Positions 1 to 13,900 of a stretch of 60,000 nucleotides of DNA are shown here, one piece after another. This DNA is from Chrysomallon squamiferum (taxonomy: Eukaryota; Mollusca; Gastropoda; Neomphalida; Peltospiridae). The notes under the pieces were generated by a model that was not told where the DNA came from, made no database searches, and saw nothing but the letters and a program-made list of their open reading frames with translations. The stretch is from assembly GCA_012295275.1 (NCBI GenBank), contig CM022673.1, positions 18,903,810 through 18,963,809 of the forward strand, in the 5' to 3' direction. The stretch's first letter is position 1. The number at the start of each line of letters is the position of its first letter. The translations under genes and the position numbers were made by a program.

Positions 1-454
1 AATTATTTAAGGTATTCTCTCGTTAATCAAGTGACAAATATAGAAATATTTTCAAATTATTTTCAGTTTATTACACTACACCCAGAATATAGTTGTCCTT
101 CCCAATGTACATCTGTCCCTTTTGTCATTTCCCAGTCGTCTAACCTTCCAGTCATATTATATTCCAAATCCATTAGTAAAAATATCAAGGCTAAAATAAA
201 TCTTAATCTTAAGAAGAATTGACAAGCAAGTCAAGCTTTCATTGATCTTTTATCACTGTTTATCTGTTTCTGGAACAACATCATAATATTGTATAGTAAC
301 AAAAACTGCTGTTTCACAATTCGTTTTTGAAAGTTCATTTCCAAGGTCTGGAGTTTGTAATTTAAAATGTGTTTGATTATCTTTCTTGACTGTACGTTTG
401 ATCCTATTCATGTATAACAGGATTAAATTATCAGCAAATTTTTGTTTTTGCAAG
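1..454. other. Left flank, no gene recognised
   Basis: AT-rich sequence before the first recognised exon of the left-hand gene. Short open frames exist on both strands but lack coding character or splice context. It is either intron, with earlier exons outside the window, or upstream flank. Confidence 0.5.
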
Positions 455-747
455 CTGGTTGATTTTCATCGTCTGCTTTGCCATTATGATGACCGAGTGA
501 TGTCGTTGTTAGATGCTAATTACCTAAAAGAAGAATGTGGTTTCGAACATGAAACATTTGGTACGAAGCAGGTACCCAAGGAGCCCCCAGTACGCAACCA
601 AGGTCGAATCATGCAGGTAAACATAAATTCAGTACTCTTATTTTATTTTTATTTGATTATTTATTTCCTAGTTTTTCACTGACGTGCCTTAATATACATA
701 TTTTTTTAAATAAAAACAACTGATTTTATTTATCTATGTTATATTTT

Positions 748-784
<37 letters not shown>

Positions 785-1667
785 TTTGTTAAATATTTAA
801 AACTTCTATCGTTTAGTTTTATAAATGGCCTTAATAATTACACACATTTTATATATACATTTTGTCTAGATAATAAAAACTTGTCACATACAAGTTTACA
901 AATACATACATAAAAAATATATGAAATGTATATATTGCTTTTTTTGTTCTCCATAAAATATGTATATAAAAAAATACAGATATCTTAGAATTCAAATATT
1001 TTTTTCTGTTTTTGCAATCAAATCACGTGTTTAAACAATGCCAAATTTAGTCTGTAAGGCCACATGCTACAAAACGATTTCCAAAATACTTATCTGAGTT
1101 TTAGACTAAACTTGTCTTTTGGAGACCTTTGCAAAATCCAAGACCAAAACAAACTTCCTAACATTATTCTTTACACTATTCTGTGTTGATTTTTGTATAT
1201 CACTTGTTATTTATATAGTATCTTTCTATATACTAATATAGCTCTTCTGGTCGTATGGACTCCTTACTAATTTAAATACAAACAAATCAAAATAGTTACA
1301 ACTAATATTTGCAATCTCCAGTTGGAAGAAAGAAAATTATGTGATGAGTATATTGAAGCAACAGAAGTAGCGGTAACTAACAATTTTAGAAGCTAGAGCA
1401 GAAGTTAGTTTTAGTTAACACAGTTGCTTAGTACTGTGCTTGTAAAATATGTTCATGCATCGTGTGCTTGCTTATGTGTGCTTTTATCGATAAATGAATA
1501 ATATGAAATAATAGTCATAATAGGATGGACCCAGAAATTCAGAGAACTTTATTATGGCAGACAATTTTCAAAATAAAAAGAAGTTTTATTAAATTAAAAA
1601 TGATAATATCGTTGAATGGGATGGGCTGTGTTGTAACGGTTGCCTAACTGGGGTACTCGTCCTGGGA

Positions 1668-1705
<38 letters not shown>

Positions 1706-4700
1706 GTTAACTGCAACCCCTCTAATAGCTTGTTGATCAGACATTATTTTTGCTCTATTTTATTGGTTAAACATGCTGTTTATTTAAGTCGAAGAAAACA
1801 AATATAAAATGACCTGTAAATATTTGTCATTATTTATAAGCTATAAATTGTAGTAGTCATCAAGACAGTTTTATTTTATTTTATTATTATTCTTTTTAAC
1901 CAACCAAGACTGAATATTCTGCATCGTTGTAGATATATATCTATATTTTATTTATTTGCTTATTTAGATATATTCACCAGTATATTTATTTCTGATATTT
2001 ACAAATAAAATAATTGAAGAAAATAGGAAATAACTTCATTGTATTGATAATGATATAGTGATTTTAATTAAAATACTACAAACTTTCAACGTGATGTTTA
2101 TGCATTATGAAGACATTGTTCATATTTCTTTTTAACAGTTTAAATATTCCTATTCATATTGTCTGCACTGAAATATCTGAGTATACATACTAAAACAAAA
2201 ATGATTTTAAGGCTCGACTTGACAAAAGGAGATACCGTCACTTGAAGCACGAAGTAATGGCGTCTCAGAAACGTGTTTACAGAGCTCACGCAGGATCCAT
2301 CCGACCTCGTCCCATTACCATGCCAGAGCTTGACAGCTACACAAAAAAAGTGGAACGATCCAACACATCGTGTACAACAGCAGAACAGGCCTACAACACG
2401 TTTAGAAAGAGAATCAGATCTGTGGCATCAAGAGGTAACCACAAAAATTAAACAAAAATTAAAACTAATAACCCAACAAAATACAGACGATCGTCTATAA
2501 CTTGAGTATCAGTCATCATTTGCAACCTCTACATCACCAACATATGTAATATCTATATCAATAATCACTGTAACTTACGTGTCAGTCTTTATCTGTAATT
2601 TGTGTATAAACCATCATCACTAACTTCTGTATTAGTCATAACCTTAACATTTATATTAGCCATCAGCTTTGCTTGTCTGTCAGTCTTTATCTGCAATGTC
2701 TATATCATCATCATCAGTAACTTCTATAATCAACATTTACAAATAGTATCTTTATTACCAGTCATTTGTAACATGTAATGGACTATCAACCTTTATCTGT
2801 ATAACTCTGTATAAACCATCTGAAACTTCTCTATTAACCATTATCGATTCAGTTAAGTTGTTAATGAAACTGTTATTCTTCAGGCTCGTCAGTGTTACAG
2901 TCTGAAACATTTGAGCGACCACAAATCATAGAGTATGTTCGTGTACCCACACCAAGAGCTGTCAGCTGCAAAGATAAAACAGAAATTGAGAAAAAGATGG
3001 AGAGTCTCAAGTTTGCCATGACAACATTGGTTTGTCTAAACAATAGCAAACAAATAAATAAACACAAATCATGGAATTTTTCCAGTTTACTAAATTTTAT
3101 TTGTATTACAAAACTGTCCAGGTCCAAATCATTTTTGTCTTTATAAACTAATATATAATGTGTGTATGTATGTATGTATATTTTTATCTATACAATTAAT
3201 ATTCCTATTCATTACCCTTGCCATGATATGCTAAATAGTCATTGATAAATAATCTTCAATTTTTTTTTTTTTTTTACCTGGATCTTAATTTATATAATAT
3301 AGCAACTCACTTTATCAAATCAGAAGTTATTTATGACATCCAGAAGCCATTAAAATAGTTTTCAGAGCTTATTTTTGAAAAATGTCCATGGGGAGCAGGC
3401 CATCAGATCTCCCCAGAAAATTTAAGTTCACTATTCTGCCACCCATGTTACAGTCATCTAAAAATGTAGAATATTGTACAATATCCAATTCAGAATTATA
3501 CTGTTTTGCTACTATTATGTATACTAATATGCAAAGCAGTATTTGTGTACATTTTAAACATTTACATGTAACCAGTGCATTTTTTTAATCTGAATCATAA
3601 ATTAAAAAGGACATGAGTTTAAAATATTATATTTGTTTATTCTTTTGTTTTCAGGAAAGTCGTTATTTAATAAAGAAAGAAGAAGAAATGGATGCTTATA
3701 TTCCTCATTATAAACAAAAAATGGTTGACAGACAATCATCTAGTAAGTTGTACTGATATATAAATACAAAAATATTTAAATACATACCTTTTTTTTTTTT
3801 TTTGATGTTTGTTTTTGATATTATTATAATTACGATACCTTCTATTGTTCCATTATTATAGATTTTACATGGCGTCTTTATTTCTGAAATATTGCAGCAG
3901 TTACAACTGACAGGAAACCTGAAGCAAAAAAAGAGATACACTGGACACAAGATGCAGCTGAAGTCTTTACAAGACCTCAATTGAAAGATCCTTCCCCAAC
4001 CCCTCATGACAGAAAATGTGATGCCAGGTAGTCTTAAATTTCTGATATAAATATTCTGTTCTGTAGTAGTAAGTAAGCAAATAAAATCATGGATTTCAGT
4101 TCCTGATAAAATTCAGATTATGTTTATAGAATTCCTACACAACCAAGAATTTTGAAAGTTCTCCGATATGAATTCTTCTGTTTATTTATGTCTTTGCATT
4201 TAACATTTCAGATTCCGTGGCTGGTTGCCTGTCATGAATTATAAAGGACCTCATTTCATTCTTGTGTCTCCATTCTATGAGAATTCAGAAAGAGGAATCT
4301 TTCTGCAGAAATTGTATGATAAATCCAGATCACAGGCACAGCATGTCAAAGATTTTGACTTTCTCTACCGTTACACGCATAAAAGCCAGATAGAAACAAA
4401 CAAATGCAAGCCAAAAATTCGCCCCATTACAGCTCCAGCTACTCTGCATGGATCAGCAAACTATTCAGATGTATTTTATGATAATTACAACAAGCTGCAT
4501 TCACCTTTGGAAAGTCGAAGAGCTACATCTGGTCTCGGCAAAAGTTCATCTCTAAAACAAGACAATAATTTAATTAAAAATTTAGACTCGAGCAAGAACA
4601 CAAATATTGTTAATGTGCCCAGATGTGAAAGTCCTATGTTAAGCAGAGCAAAGTCTCCTAGAAATGCTCTTTCTGCATTTTCAAAGGGGTCATCTGTGAG

Positions 4701-5652
4701 ATCAAAGGAGACAAATAAGAGCAGACAAATAATTTCTGCTGCTGGAGAGAGACATTCCCAGAAATCCATTGATTCTTCTGAGCAGAAAGATGTTGATACT
4801 AAATCCAATTCAGGATATTCAGAGTTTGAAGAAAACCTTGAGCCCTACGACACTGGTTTAGAGGATAGACGTTCATCAGGAGCTGTAAAGACATCAATGG
4901 GTAATGACAGTCTGCACCAAGATGAGGTTATTACTCCTGTTCCTTCAATGCGTCACAGCAAGCCAGAAATCGTGGAAATAGGTCAGACTGGTAAAATATA
5001 TTTGTTAGAAAATATTTCAGAATCACAGGACTTGGAGGCTAAATACAGTCAACATCCATCTGAAGACAAATGCCACACCATATCACCTAATTCCAAAGCA
5101 AAATGCTGTGAATACTCACCACGATCTCAATCTGCAAAGAAATCAGTTTCCAAAATTGCTTTAGATAATGCTGAATATGACTCAGATTCTTCGCTTAAAG
5201 AAAAAGAACCACGTTCAAAACATTCTCCAGAAGAATGCAAAAAATTATCCAATGAAAAAATCTGTACACCTCCTACATCATCCAGTCAATCTGAAATGAC
5301 AGCTGAGGATTCCGTATCAAGATTAGTTTCTGTTGGTGACTCTAACCACGTCTTAAATTCAGTTGATAATATGAGTTCATTAAACAGTTCATTAAACAGT
5401 CCAGATAGTGAATCTCATTACAGTCAAAATAGATTTAACACTGAATGTCTGAAGCAAGTACATATCAAAGAACCAGTGGTTTCAGATTTCAACAATCATT
5501 CCACACATTTACATCTTGTTAATGCAGCACTGTTACAGAGAAATATGTCTAGAAATAAAAAATCTGAAGCAAAGTACTGGAGACTTGTGGAGAGAATGAA
5601 TAAACTTATTTCAAATGATTTAAAAGTACGTTTATTAACTATCAGTAAATAA
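455..5652 (+). CDS. Uncharacterised multi-exon protein (about 746 codons)
   Basis: Function unknown; I recognise no family. Coding exons joined by GT/AG introns: 455-616, 1322-1372, 2212-2434, 2884-3029, 3655-3742, 3898-4027 and 4212-5652. Phases agree at every junction and the lengths sum to 746 codons plus stop. The first ATG in the first exon is at 499 (MSLLDANYLKEECGFEHETF); exons to the left of the window are possible because the frame is open from 455. The first 265 residues are charged and helical-looking (LEERKLCDEYIEATEVA, then ARLDKRRYRHLKHEV) and include two similar short motifs, RPITMPE here and RPITAPA later. The large last exon begins with a compact stretch (FRGWLPVMNYKGPHFILVSP), followed by about 350 Ser-, Lys- and Glu-rich residues that look disordered, and ends in a basic helix (KYWRLVERMNKLISNDLK). 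No signal peptide or membrane segment is seen. The 3' end is uncertain: GTACGT at 5625 is a plausible donor and could splice to a good acceptor ending at 5719, replacing the last 9 residues. Confidence 0.72.
751..783. repeat. (AAT)n microsatellite
   Basis: About eleven uninterrupted AAT units in an intron of the unknown gene. A second run of similar length lies at 1672-1705 in the next intron. Confidence 0.95.
1672..1705. repeat. (AAT)n microsatellite
   Basis: About eleven AAT units between the 17-codon exon (1322-1372) and the exon at 2212. Confidence 0.95.
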
Positions 5653-5719
5653 TGTTTTTCTTTTTTTCTAATGTACAATTTAAACAAGTTGACACCTTAC
5701 GTTTTATTTTAAATTTCAG

Positions 5720-5827
5720 TCTTTGAATACAGAAGTTTTAATTAAATGTTTTTTTTCTTATATATGTGATTGTTGTTTTTTTGGTGTTTTTATTTTGTTT
5801 GTCTGTGCATCTGTGCATGAAAGCTGA
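5720..5827 (+). other. Alternative terminal exon of the unknown gene
   Basis: A strong acceptor (pyrimidine tract then TTTCAG ending at 5719) is in phase with a donor at 5624/5625. The joined frame continues the C-terminal helix as SLNTEVLIK, then runs through a Phe/Cys-rich stretch to TGA at 5825-5827. The first nine residues look better than the tail, so this is an alternative to the TAA at 5650, not a firm call. Confidence 0.35.
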
Positions 5828-8800
5828 AAAAAAAAATAATAATAAGCATTGATGATCATTTTTGTGACCTTTCAAACAGATTCTCCTGTTTTAATGTGGA
5901 GGATTATAACTTCTACCTGATTATGAGTTCTGGCTAGTTGATCAGTATTATACAGTACATGATAAAAAAAAAATAGTAATGAAGTTTTTTGTATACTTTA
6001 TAAATGACTAAGCTTCATGTTTCAGTCAATGAAGTAATATTTGTAATGCTGTACATCAAATTCTGACTGATATAGATGAATGCCATTTAACAAAATGGAA
6101 AACTAATAAATATTCAAAGCATCAGTGATTCACATTTTTAACCAAAGACTTTAGTCAGATTACATTTAAACGGCCATATTTTCTTTACTGTATCAGTCAT
6201 TCAGAGAAGCACCATTCTAACGACCACTGTGCACTGTTAAATACAAACATCAAAATGCATTATCACAAAACTTTATTCCTTCAATAAAGACACAAGAAAT
6301 ACATTATACCAAAGATCTGTGAATGCATCAGAATTAATGTTTTCCTTGTAACACAGCTTTATGTTACAATTGTAATGATCCATTAAAAAGCTCTTACATC
6401 AAGAAGAAATTTTGAATTTCATCCAAATTATTAAATGATTAGCATGGTGGTCATGGTTAAAATGTAAAAAGATCACATTTGTTTCATTATACAAACTTCT
6501 ATAACCTTTATTTTAACAAAATAATCAACTTGGTTTTAATAATAAACTATTATTATATTAATAATTACCAGATATTTTATGAATAGTTTTAGTAATTTTA
6601 TACCATACAAATTTTGTACATGATGAAAATTAATACATGTACGTCATAACCTAAACAATAAAGCATTCTAAAAAAATTTCTTTTTTTTTTTCCTTTCTTT
6701 TTCAATCTCGGTAGTCAATTAAAATATTCACTATTTTATTTTTTAATGGATATTGGACAATATTTAATCTTCAATGAAACTGATCAGTTTAATTTAAATC
6801 CAATTAAACCTAAGAAAAATTGGGTTCAAATGATTAGATCAATAATAAAATAATTTAAATAAAAATTATAAATAGTAGTAGTAAAAAATAAATAAAAGAA
6901 ACAACAATCTCATATGCCTTTGTAATGTTGCTGACTGAAATTATATTTTGTTGCCCTTCTGTTTAATAACTTGAAAAATGTTAAAAAGAGCAAATGACGT
7001 AGCAACAAAAACAAATATTTAATTTTTATTTTTAAAGAAGCACAAACATGATAAAATTCTATTAACTATACAAAAACATATGTATACATGTATATATATA
7101 AATAAAATTTGTTTCACTACAAAGTACATCAAGTTTTGCTTACTTTATTCTATTTTAATAAATTATTACAAGTAATGAGTATTTAAAATTTTCTGACAGC
7201 CTGGCTATATGAAAATCACAGAAATGTTTTGATTTGTACTGAGAAAGGGTTTAACATAATGGTCTAAAACATGCCATGAATTCTTTTAAATATCCAATAA
7301 TTACTATTTAATCATCACAGTTCATCAGTTGAAAAAACATTTCATTTATATAAAAGTAGCAAAAAAATAAGAAAAACATACAGGATACAATTACATAATT
7401 ACACTCTGTATAATTGATTAAATAACAAATATTTCATTTTGAGAAACCACTACTGTGAATGGCATACATGTTTTGGGGAGGGGTTGTTTGTTATTTTAAA
7501 AAAAAAGAGAAAAATTTGAAAGTAGCTGATAAGAATAATTTACTTTTTGTTTTATTTCAAAATGCATGTTAACAGTTTTCTGGATTAAATATGTCATCTT
7601 TTCTCTTAAATCCATTTTTTCTCATGATGTTTAAATATATTCAGCATGATTAAAAAATGTCAAGAAGCGGAATATATATATTCTGATTTATACAAATACA
7701 ACAGTTTGTCAAAAACTATTTAAATTTAAATTGGCCAATATTTAAGAAAAAAAAAAAAAAACAATAATTAACTTGATATGGATGTAATTAGAAACCAAAA
7801 AGACTGCTGTTATTCTTAAGATCATTACACATTTTCCAACACAAAAATCAGTCTGCATTCACAGATCATGGTTTCTATTAATTCATTAAAATATGAAAGT
7901 GCCAGAAGCTACAATTCACATGGATAACTATATCAATAAGGTTTATAATACTACACAAAGTGCCTTGTAAACACAAATCCAGAAATCAATGTGAATAATT
8001 TAGGAAACCCATTACCAGAAAAAACATCAATGAAATACAAGACAAACACCAACATGAATCTAATTATTTTGATTGATCATGCAATATTCAATACTAAACT
8101 ATCATAAAAAAAATCACATTAAATTTATTAAATGAAAAAAGAAAAATCATAAAAAGAAACACAAACATAGAAGAAAAGAAAAACAAAAAAAGAAAAGTAA
8201 CATTTCACTGTGTTAAAATATTATATAAAGTGATGCTAAAAATCTGCAATTAACATCCAGAACCAGTAAGTGATGGTCTTCAGGTAGGTTGTGAGTTGCT
8301 TAGTAAGATCATCTGTAGCAAAGCTTGTACTTTTAAAATTTTTGTTGTCTGTATCCCTCTTTCGTGCATTTTTTAAAAGCAAGCATCAGCTGAAAAACTG
8401 CCATGCAGAAAAGTACCAACACAAAATGCCAGTTTTGCTGACAATATGCATAGATTCTGCTGAACAAAACACACACAATATGGTCACAAGATGTACAGAT
8501 TTTGTAAGAGTAGAATTCAGATCTTTATTCTTTATTTCAGATGCAAGGCACCAGTTTGACAATTCTGATGAACTAGAACACAGTAAGGTGGACCAATACC
8601 TAAAACAATTTTTATCTTCAATTGCAGAAATGTTGCCAATCCTTCACAATCTTTAAATTGTCCATACATCTTGCCATTCCTTTATAAATTATGTTGTTTT
8701 TTTCAGTCTTTTTCATTTTTTTACAATTTTTTTATAATTTTTTTTTTTTTTAACATTTATACTTTATATAACTTTTCTTAATTTCCATATGAAAGTTAAA

Positions 8801-8919
8801 AATAAAACACATGCAATTCAGAGAGATATAACTGTTGCACAAATGACAACATCCAGTCAGAAAGTCATCAAGTCTAAAAAAGTAGTTTTCTTCTCCCTAA
8901 TTCATAATAGAGCATCAAA
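5828..8919. other. Convergent 3' regions of the unknown gene and eIF4G2
   Basis: Very AT-rich, with no convincing coding exon. It should hold the 3' UTR of the left gene (read rightwards) and of eIF4G2 (read leftwards from 8919). Several AATAAA and TTTATT hexamers occur; the palindromic pair at 6271-6289 is the best shared candidate. An open frame at 8291-8656 (+) is treated as chance. Confidence 0.5.
6271..6289. terminator. Palindromic bidirectional polyadenylation signal candidate
   Basis: CTTTATT, a five-base spacer (CCTTC), then AATAAAG: seven-base arms in perfect inverted repeat. It presents AATAAA to the rightward transcript of the unknown gene and to the leftward transcript of eIF4G2. 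Cleavage here would give 3' UTRs of about 0.6 kb and 2.6 kb. The hexamers are seen; their use is inferred. Confidence 0.35.
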
Positions 8920-10893
8920 TTAATCGTCATCATCTTCACTCTCATCCTCAGCTTGCTCCAGCCAGGTTAACCACTGATTTACCTTATTAAAATAATTTTA
9001 AAAATTATTATTAACAAAGACAAAACATTTTATAATGAACTATAATAACTATATATTTAAAGATCAAAATTCCTAAAAATACAGAAACAAATACCAAATA
9101 AAAATAGAGTAGCAATCGACTTTATTTTTTAACCAAATAAATATTTAGGCAGGAATACAAGTAAAATACTGTGAGATTTTAATTTACCTGAAATAGAGCT
9201 TTGCCCTTTCCAGGATATTCATCATTCACTTCTTCCTTCCACTTTAGGAAAGCCTCTTCGTCCAGTATTTCCAAGTCATAATAAGCCATGAAGAACCTCA
9301 ACAACATACCTATAGAAAACAATTATGTATTAAAAATACATACACTGAAATTAAATGCGATTTACTTCTACCAAAGTAGAATCAAATTAAGATTTACCTC
9401 AGTTTCTTTATAGACATTTAGTTGCAAGCCAGAACTACTTTAACTTTAAACATCTACTGGGATGTGTTCAATTCCAGGTCAGTTAAGAACAAGGTTTAAT
9501 AAATAATTGAAATTAATAAAATATTATCCAATTAGCTTTTAGTAATTGTGTCATGAAGAAATTTTAAATTAAAGATATACAAATGTTTGTTTTTTTAATC
9601 AAATTATAGTACTTTTTTGTAATCTAATAGTATTTATTACTTTCACGTTATATTAATGGGATACAAACAAACAATGAATGCATCATTTTCAAAATTATTA
9701 AACATTCTTCTCACCTTTTGGAAAATGATTACTGTAACAAAAGACTTGTGTTGCATACAAAGCGCTGACCTGCAGCTCCAGGTTTTCATGTAAAAATCTT
9801 TGCAGCACAGCCTGATCAAAAGAAATGGATTAATAGTATTCAAATATAGACAATAATAGTTTAAGAAGAATCTATAAAACTTCAAAAATGCAATTAAATA
9901 GAAAGCTTACATAACACATGAAATAACGTTTAGGATTAATTTCTTACATATACATTTGTGAGATATCTGTTCCATTAAATATTCAGTTACATTGTATTGT
10001 AATCTTTCTTGAACTGGAATGTTATGGTATCTCAAAGCATTATGTGGGTCCTTACTTTTTTTTCTATTTGAACAATGTAATATCTGTATCAAACCTTGAG
10101 ATTAATATTATTTCATATAAATGTGACTGTCAGATGAAAACTGGTTAGTTAGGCTATTATTATAAATTTCATATGTATTTCAAAGTGATTAAATTATGCT
10201 GGCTTTGCTTTTAAATTTTGTGATACTGAACACAGAAAACTGTCACTGAATACAATGACTTCTAAATAAAAATTGTAGTTTACTGCAAAGAGTTATTTTC
10301 ATTCAATTCCCACCCCCTTTGTTTATCTTGATTTTGATTTACATTCCCAACAACTTAAGATTTAGAGTTTACTCTGTGTGAGCAATCATGTGTATATGTG
10401 CACACACTCAGGTACACACACACACAAACACATTCATTTGTCACATTAACATAAAATATAACCAATTTTAAAAAAAGAAAAGAAAGAAGTTTTTCAGCTA
10501 CTTATAAATATTTAAAAGTTACCTTCAGCTTGTCTAGCAGTTCCTTTTCTTTCTCTGTGGTAGCTTTATCAGGTGCAATTGTAACATCAATTGAATTACC
10601 AAGAGTTGTCTCACCTGTTACATGTCTCAAAATACTAGTAATGAAAAAAAGAAAGATTAGAAATGAACTTGTTTAAACAAAAAATAAATATTTTGTTACC
10701 TGTTTCATTCTTTTTTTTTTAAACTACTGCACAGGGATATAGTAAGTCACACTGACATGTTATATGCAACAGAATTCTATTGCAAGAGAATCTCCAAGAC
10801 CAGGGGTCGGCAACCTTTTGGAGAGAGGGGGCCAGACAGCTATGCAGTGTTTTAGAGGAGGGCCAAGATATCAAATGTATTATATATATATAT

Positions 10894-10926
<33 letters not shown>

Positions 10927-13900
10927 AATATATCTCTCTCTCTAGTATCTTCAATGTTGAGCACCAAAAAGGCATGCTAGGAAGCAACATGTTAAATTTA
11001 CCAGGTAGTAAGAATATTTATAAATCCTGTAGTTTTCTGCATGCTAGGATCCACTCTATCTCTGATCCACTTGAAGACTGCTGTTGCAGATGGCTCAGTT
11101 TGTATCTGTCGCCACAATTCTGACTGTATTGTCAATAATGGAAACAGAAAGCTTAGGTCCCGATCTTCAAGAATTTCAAGCATTCTGTCTTTCTTTTGGT
11201 CAATTTCTGAAAAAAGAAAACAAAGATATTAAAAAGAAAACGAAAACAAAACAAAAATACATAAAATTTAATTTTCAAACACTGCCTGGTAATTTACTTC
11301 TTTGAAAATAAATATTAAAATACACCATATTAAAAAGTTAAGTCATTATATTTAGATATGAAATACAAGTCCACGCAAAATTTACAGTTTTATTCAATAT
11401 CAAATCAAAACTCTAACCTGGCAACATGAGCTTTAGATTAACTTTGCTGTCACTGAAGACATCTAGAAGCCATTCTTTTCCACGAACAGTGTGCAGATGC
11501 TGCAGAGTGAGCAGAAACAAAGGATGGTGTGCTCCATTTTCCATTGGCTGTGCCAGTTCAGCCAGTGTAATAATACTTTCACTAATGGCTCCAGCAGCAA
11601 AGAGAGCAATATGTGATCGTACAAGTGGAACATCCTCTTCCAGATCAGGCATTCTGGCAATCACTTTATGAAAACTCTGGATATAAATGCAATTCATATC
11701 TTAAGTTTACTGAAATTTCTGGCTTTTTTTAAGGCTTTTTTTTAAATTTTGTTTTTATTGGTATATATAATAAAAAAATTAAAAAATAATGAAAAAGTTA
11801 GATGTATTTTAATAAACAAACATAAGATTAATCATGGCATTCTGATATCACACACCTGCATAAAATGATCTGATGTGGCAATGTTTTCTCTCTTCAGTTC
11901 AGACATCAGTTTTGTAACAGTCTCTCGCTGTTCATCTGTGTATGAAATTAAAGATCAAATTACAAAACAAAAAATGTATAAATTACTTTATTTTAGGTTT
12001 TAAGTATACAAATTATGAAATATTAACTGACCTTGTCACAAAACCTGTTAACCTCACAGAAATGACAGTTATGCTTCCAGTTTAATTTACACCTGTTAGT
12101 TGCCAGTCTGTTTTAAATGTTAAAATGTTTTTATAATATAATATAATAATGAAGTTAAGAATACAAACTGACCTGTTTTATCAATAGTTTCTATCATCAG
12201 CTGAGTTAGTAATTCAGGAATCAGTCTAAAAAATAAAAAATAAATGTTTAGTTAATAACTTCCTGCTATAGCAAAAATGTGCAAGATAAAAATATCAGAA
12301 TATCTCACTAATAAAGTTTAAAAAATAAAACATCTGGTACATTCATACAAATTATTTTGAATATTTGTTTTACAAGGTATGTTTTGACTATATTTAATAC
12401 TCTTTGATATAAATGGTCAAATTCTTTGAAGAGTGTAATTGTATTTTTATTTCCACTGCCAATCTAAAAATGTCAAACAAATTTTTTTTAAATAATTTGG
12501 CTTTGTAAGACCAGATTTTGCTAACAAGCATGGCAATAATGATTTTTTTCTTTTTTGTTCACTCTTGATATGGAAGAATGAAAGCCACAACAAAATGATA
12601 AATCTACCACTGACCTGATGGGAAATAACTACATATGTGACTAGGTAAGAGTATTAAAAGAAAAAAAAAATTACATAAGAATTCAGTTAATTTCAGTAAT
12701 ATATGTGAAAAAAAGCAACACTCATCCCTAAAGAAATCAAAGCAACACTCATCCCTAAAGAAATCAAAGCAACACTCATCCCTAAAGAAATCAATACAAC
12801 ACTTACTTTTTAGGAACAGACAACTGTTTAATTGTTGAAACAGCTGTGTTGTAGTCAGCATTAGTCAGAAAGTCTGCCAACAATGATTTCTAAAGGGAAA
12901 GAAATAAGTTTTAAAAATGGTGAAGCTCTATTTAGCAAAGGTGGCAATAAAACCTCGTACTTTTAATAAATGAAAAATGTATTTACTAACAAAAGTGCAT
13001 TTATTAATAAATTTAATAGAATTTACTTTTAAAAGATCATGGTCATTTAACAACTAAAAAACTTTAATATAAACACTTGTTATAAATGTATGATGATATT
13101 AGAGAGGAAATCTGTACTACTTTTATTGGAAAATGAAATAACAAACCACGGCCTTTTCTAAGTCTTCCTTGGAGATCTTCTCCTTGTTAGATTTATTCTT
13201 ATCCTGACTGCTCTGTTTAATGGTAATTTGTGCCTAAGTATTTAAAAAAATAATAATAAATATAAAAAAAAATTAATGTGTGTATGTGTGTGCCTGTGCA
13301 TATATATATATAAAACCAATAGCTCCCAAAAATATGCACTTTCTAAAGATTTTTTGATTACCTTACATGTACTCAATTAAAAAAAAATTAAAACTTAATT
13401 CCCCCACCCCGCTCATTTTCACTGGTATGTTAGGTTCCCAAAAGTGTTTGTATGTTTGGTCCACCATCCTGTTTTGACATAATTTTACTGACTTTTTAAC
13501 TCGATTTCTTTTCTGTTTGAGGTCCTATCTGAATAAAAACTGTATGAAATTAATTTTATCAACAGTGACTTGTGGTAGTAACTACCTTGTTCATACACTG
13601 CTTTTTCAATTTATTCCCGAGTCAAAATGATTGATCAAGCAGATTCTCTGCAACCAGAACTTCCTGAATTCTGTTTGAAGTTTTTATTTGTAAGCAAAAT
13701 TAGGATTTGATTGATTAAATCTCACTTGAAACGATATCAGGACTGATTATTAAACTATTCCTCCTTGGTTAACATATCATCAAAGTTATTTAGGCACATC
13801 TCTTCTTGGCATAATGTTAGTTATAATCTTTATGTTAGAGAATACTTCTGGCACCTGATAAAGCAACAAACCTATGGTCACGTGACTTCAAATTTCTCAA

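Larger units (their letters stand above)
9310..11001 (-). other. Introns between eIF4G2 W2-domain exons
   Basis: Contains the coding exons 9715-9811 and 10523-10634 and otherwise AT-rich intron. The intron at 10635-11001 holds a TA/CA microsatellite and a short fragment resembling the end of a hAT-type miniature element. Confidence 0.7.

Noticed and set aside
8291-8656. 121-codon plus-strand open frame, with an acceptor-like site at about 8540 and a coherent tail (ARHQFDNSDELEHSK)
   Set aside because: It lies in the 3' region of eIF4G2 on the opposite strand, the acceptor phase does not fit the last donor of the unknown gene, and no domain is seen. It remains a weak exon candidate.
12604-12861. 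Minus-strand open frame with a Cys/Phe/Asp nine-residue repeat
   Set aside because: It is intron sequence plus the antisense-free shadow of the 27-bp repeat; the real exon at 12807-12889 uses another frame.
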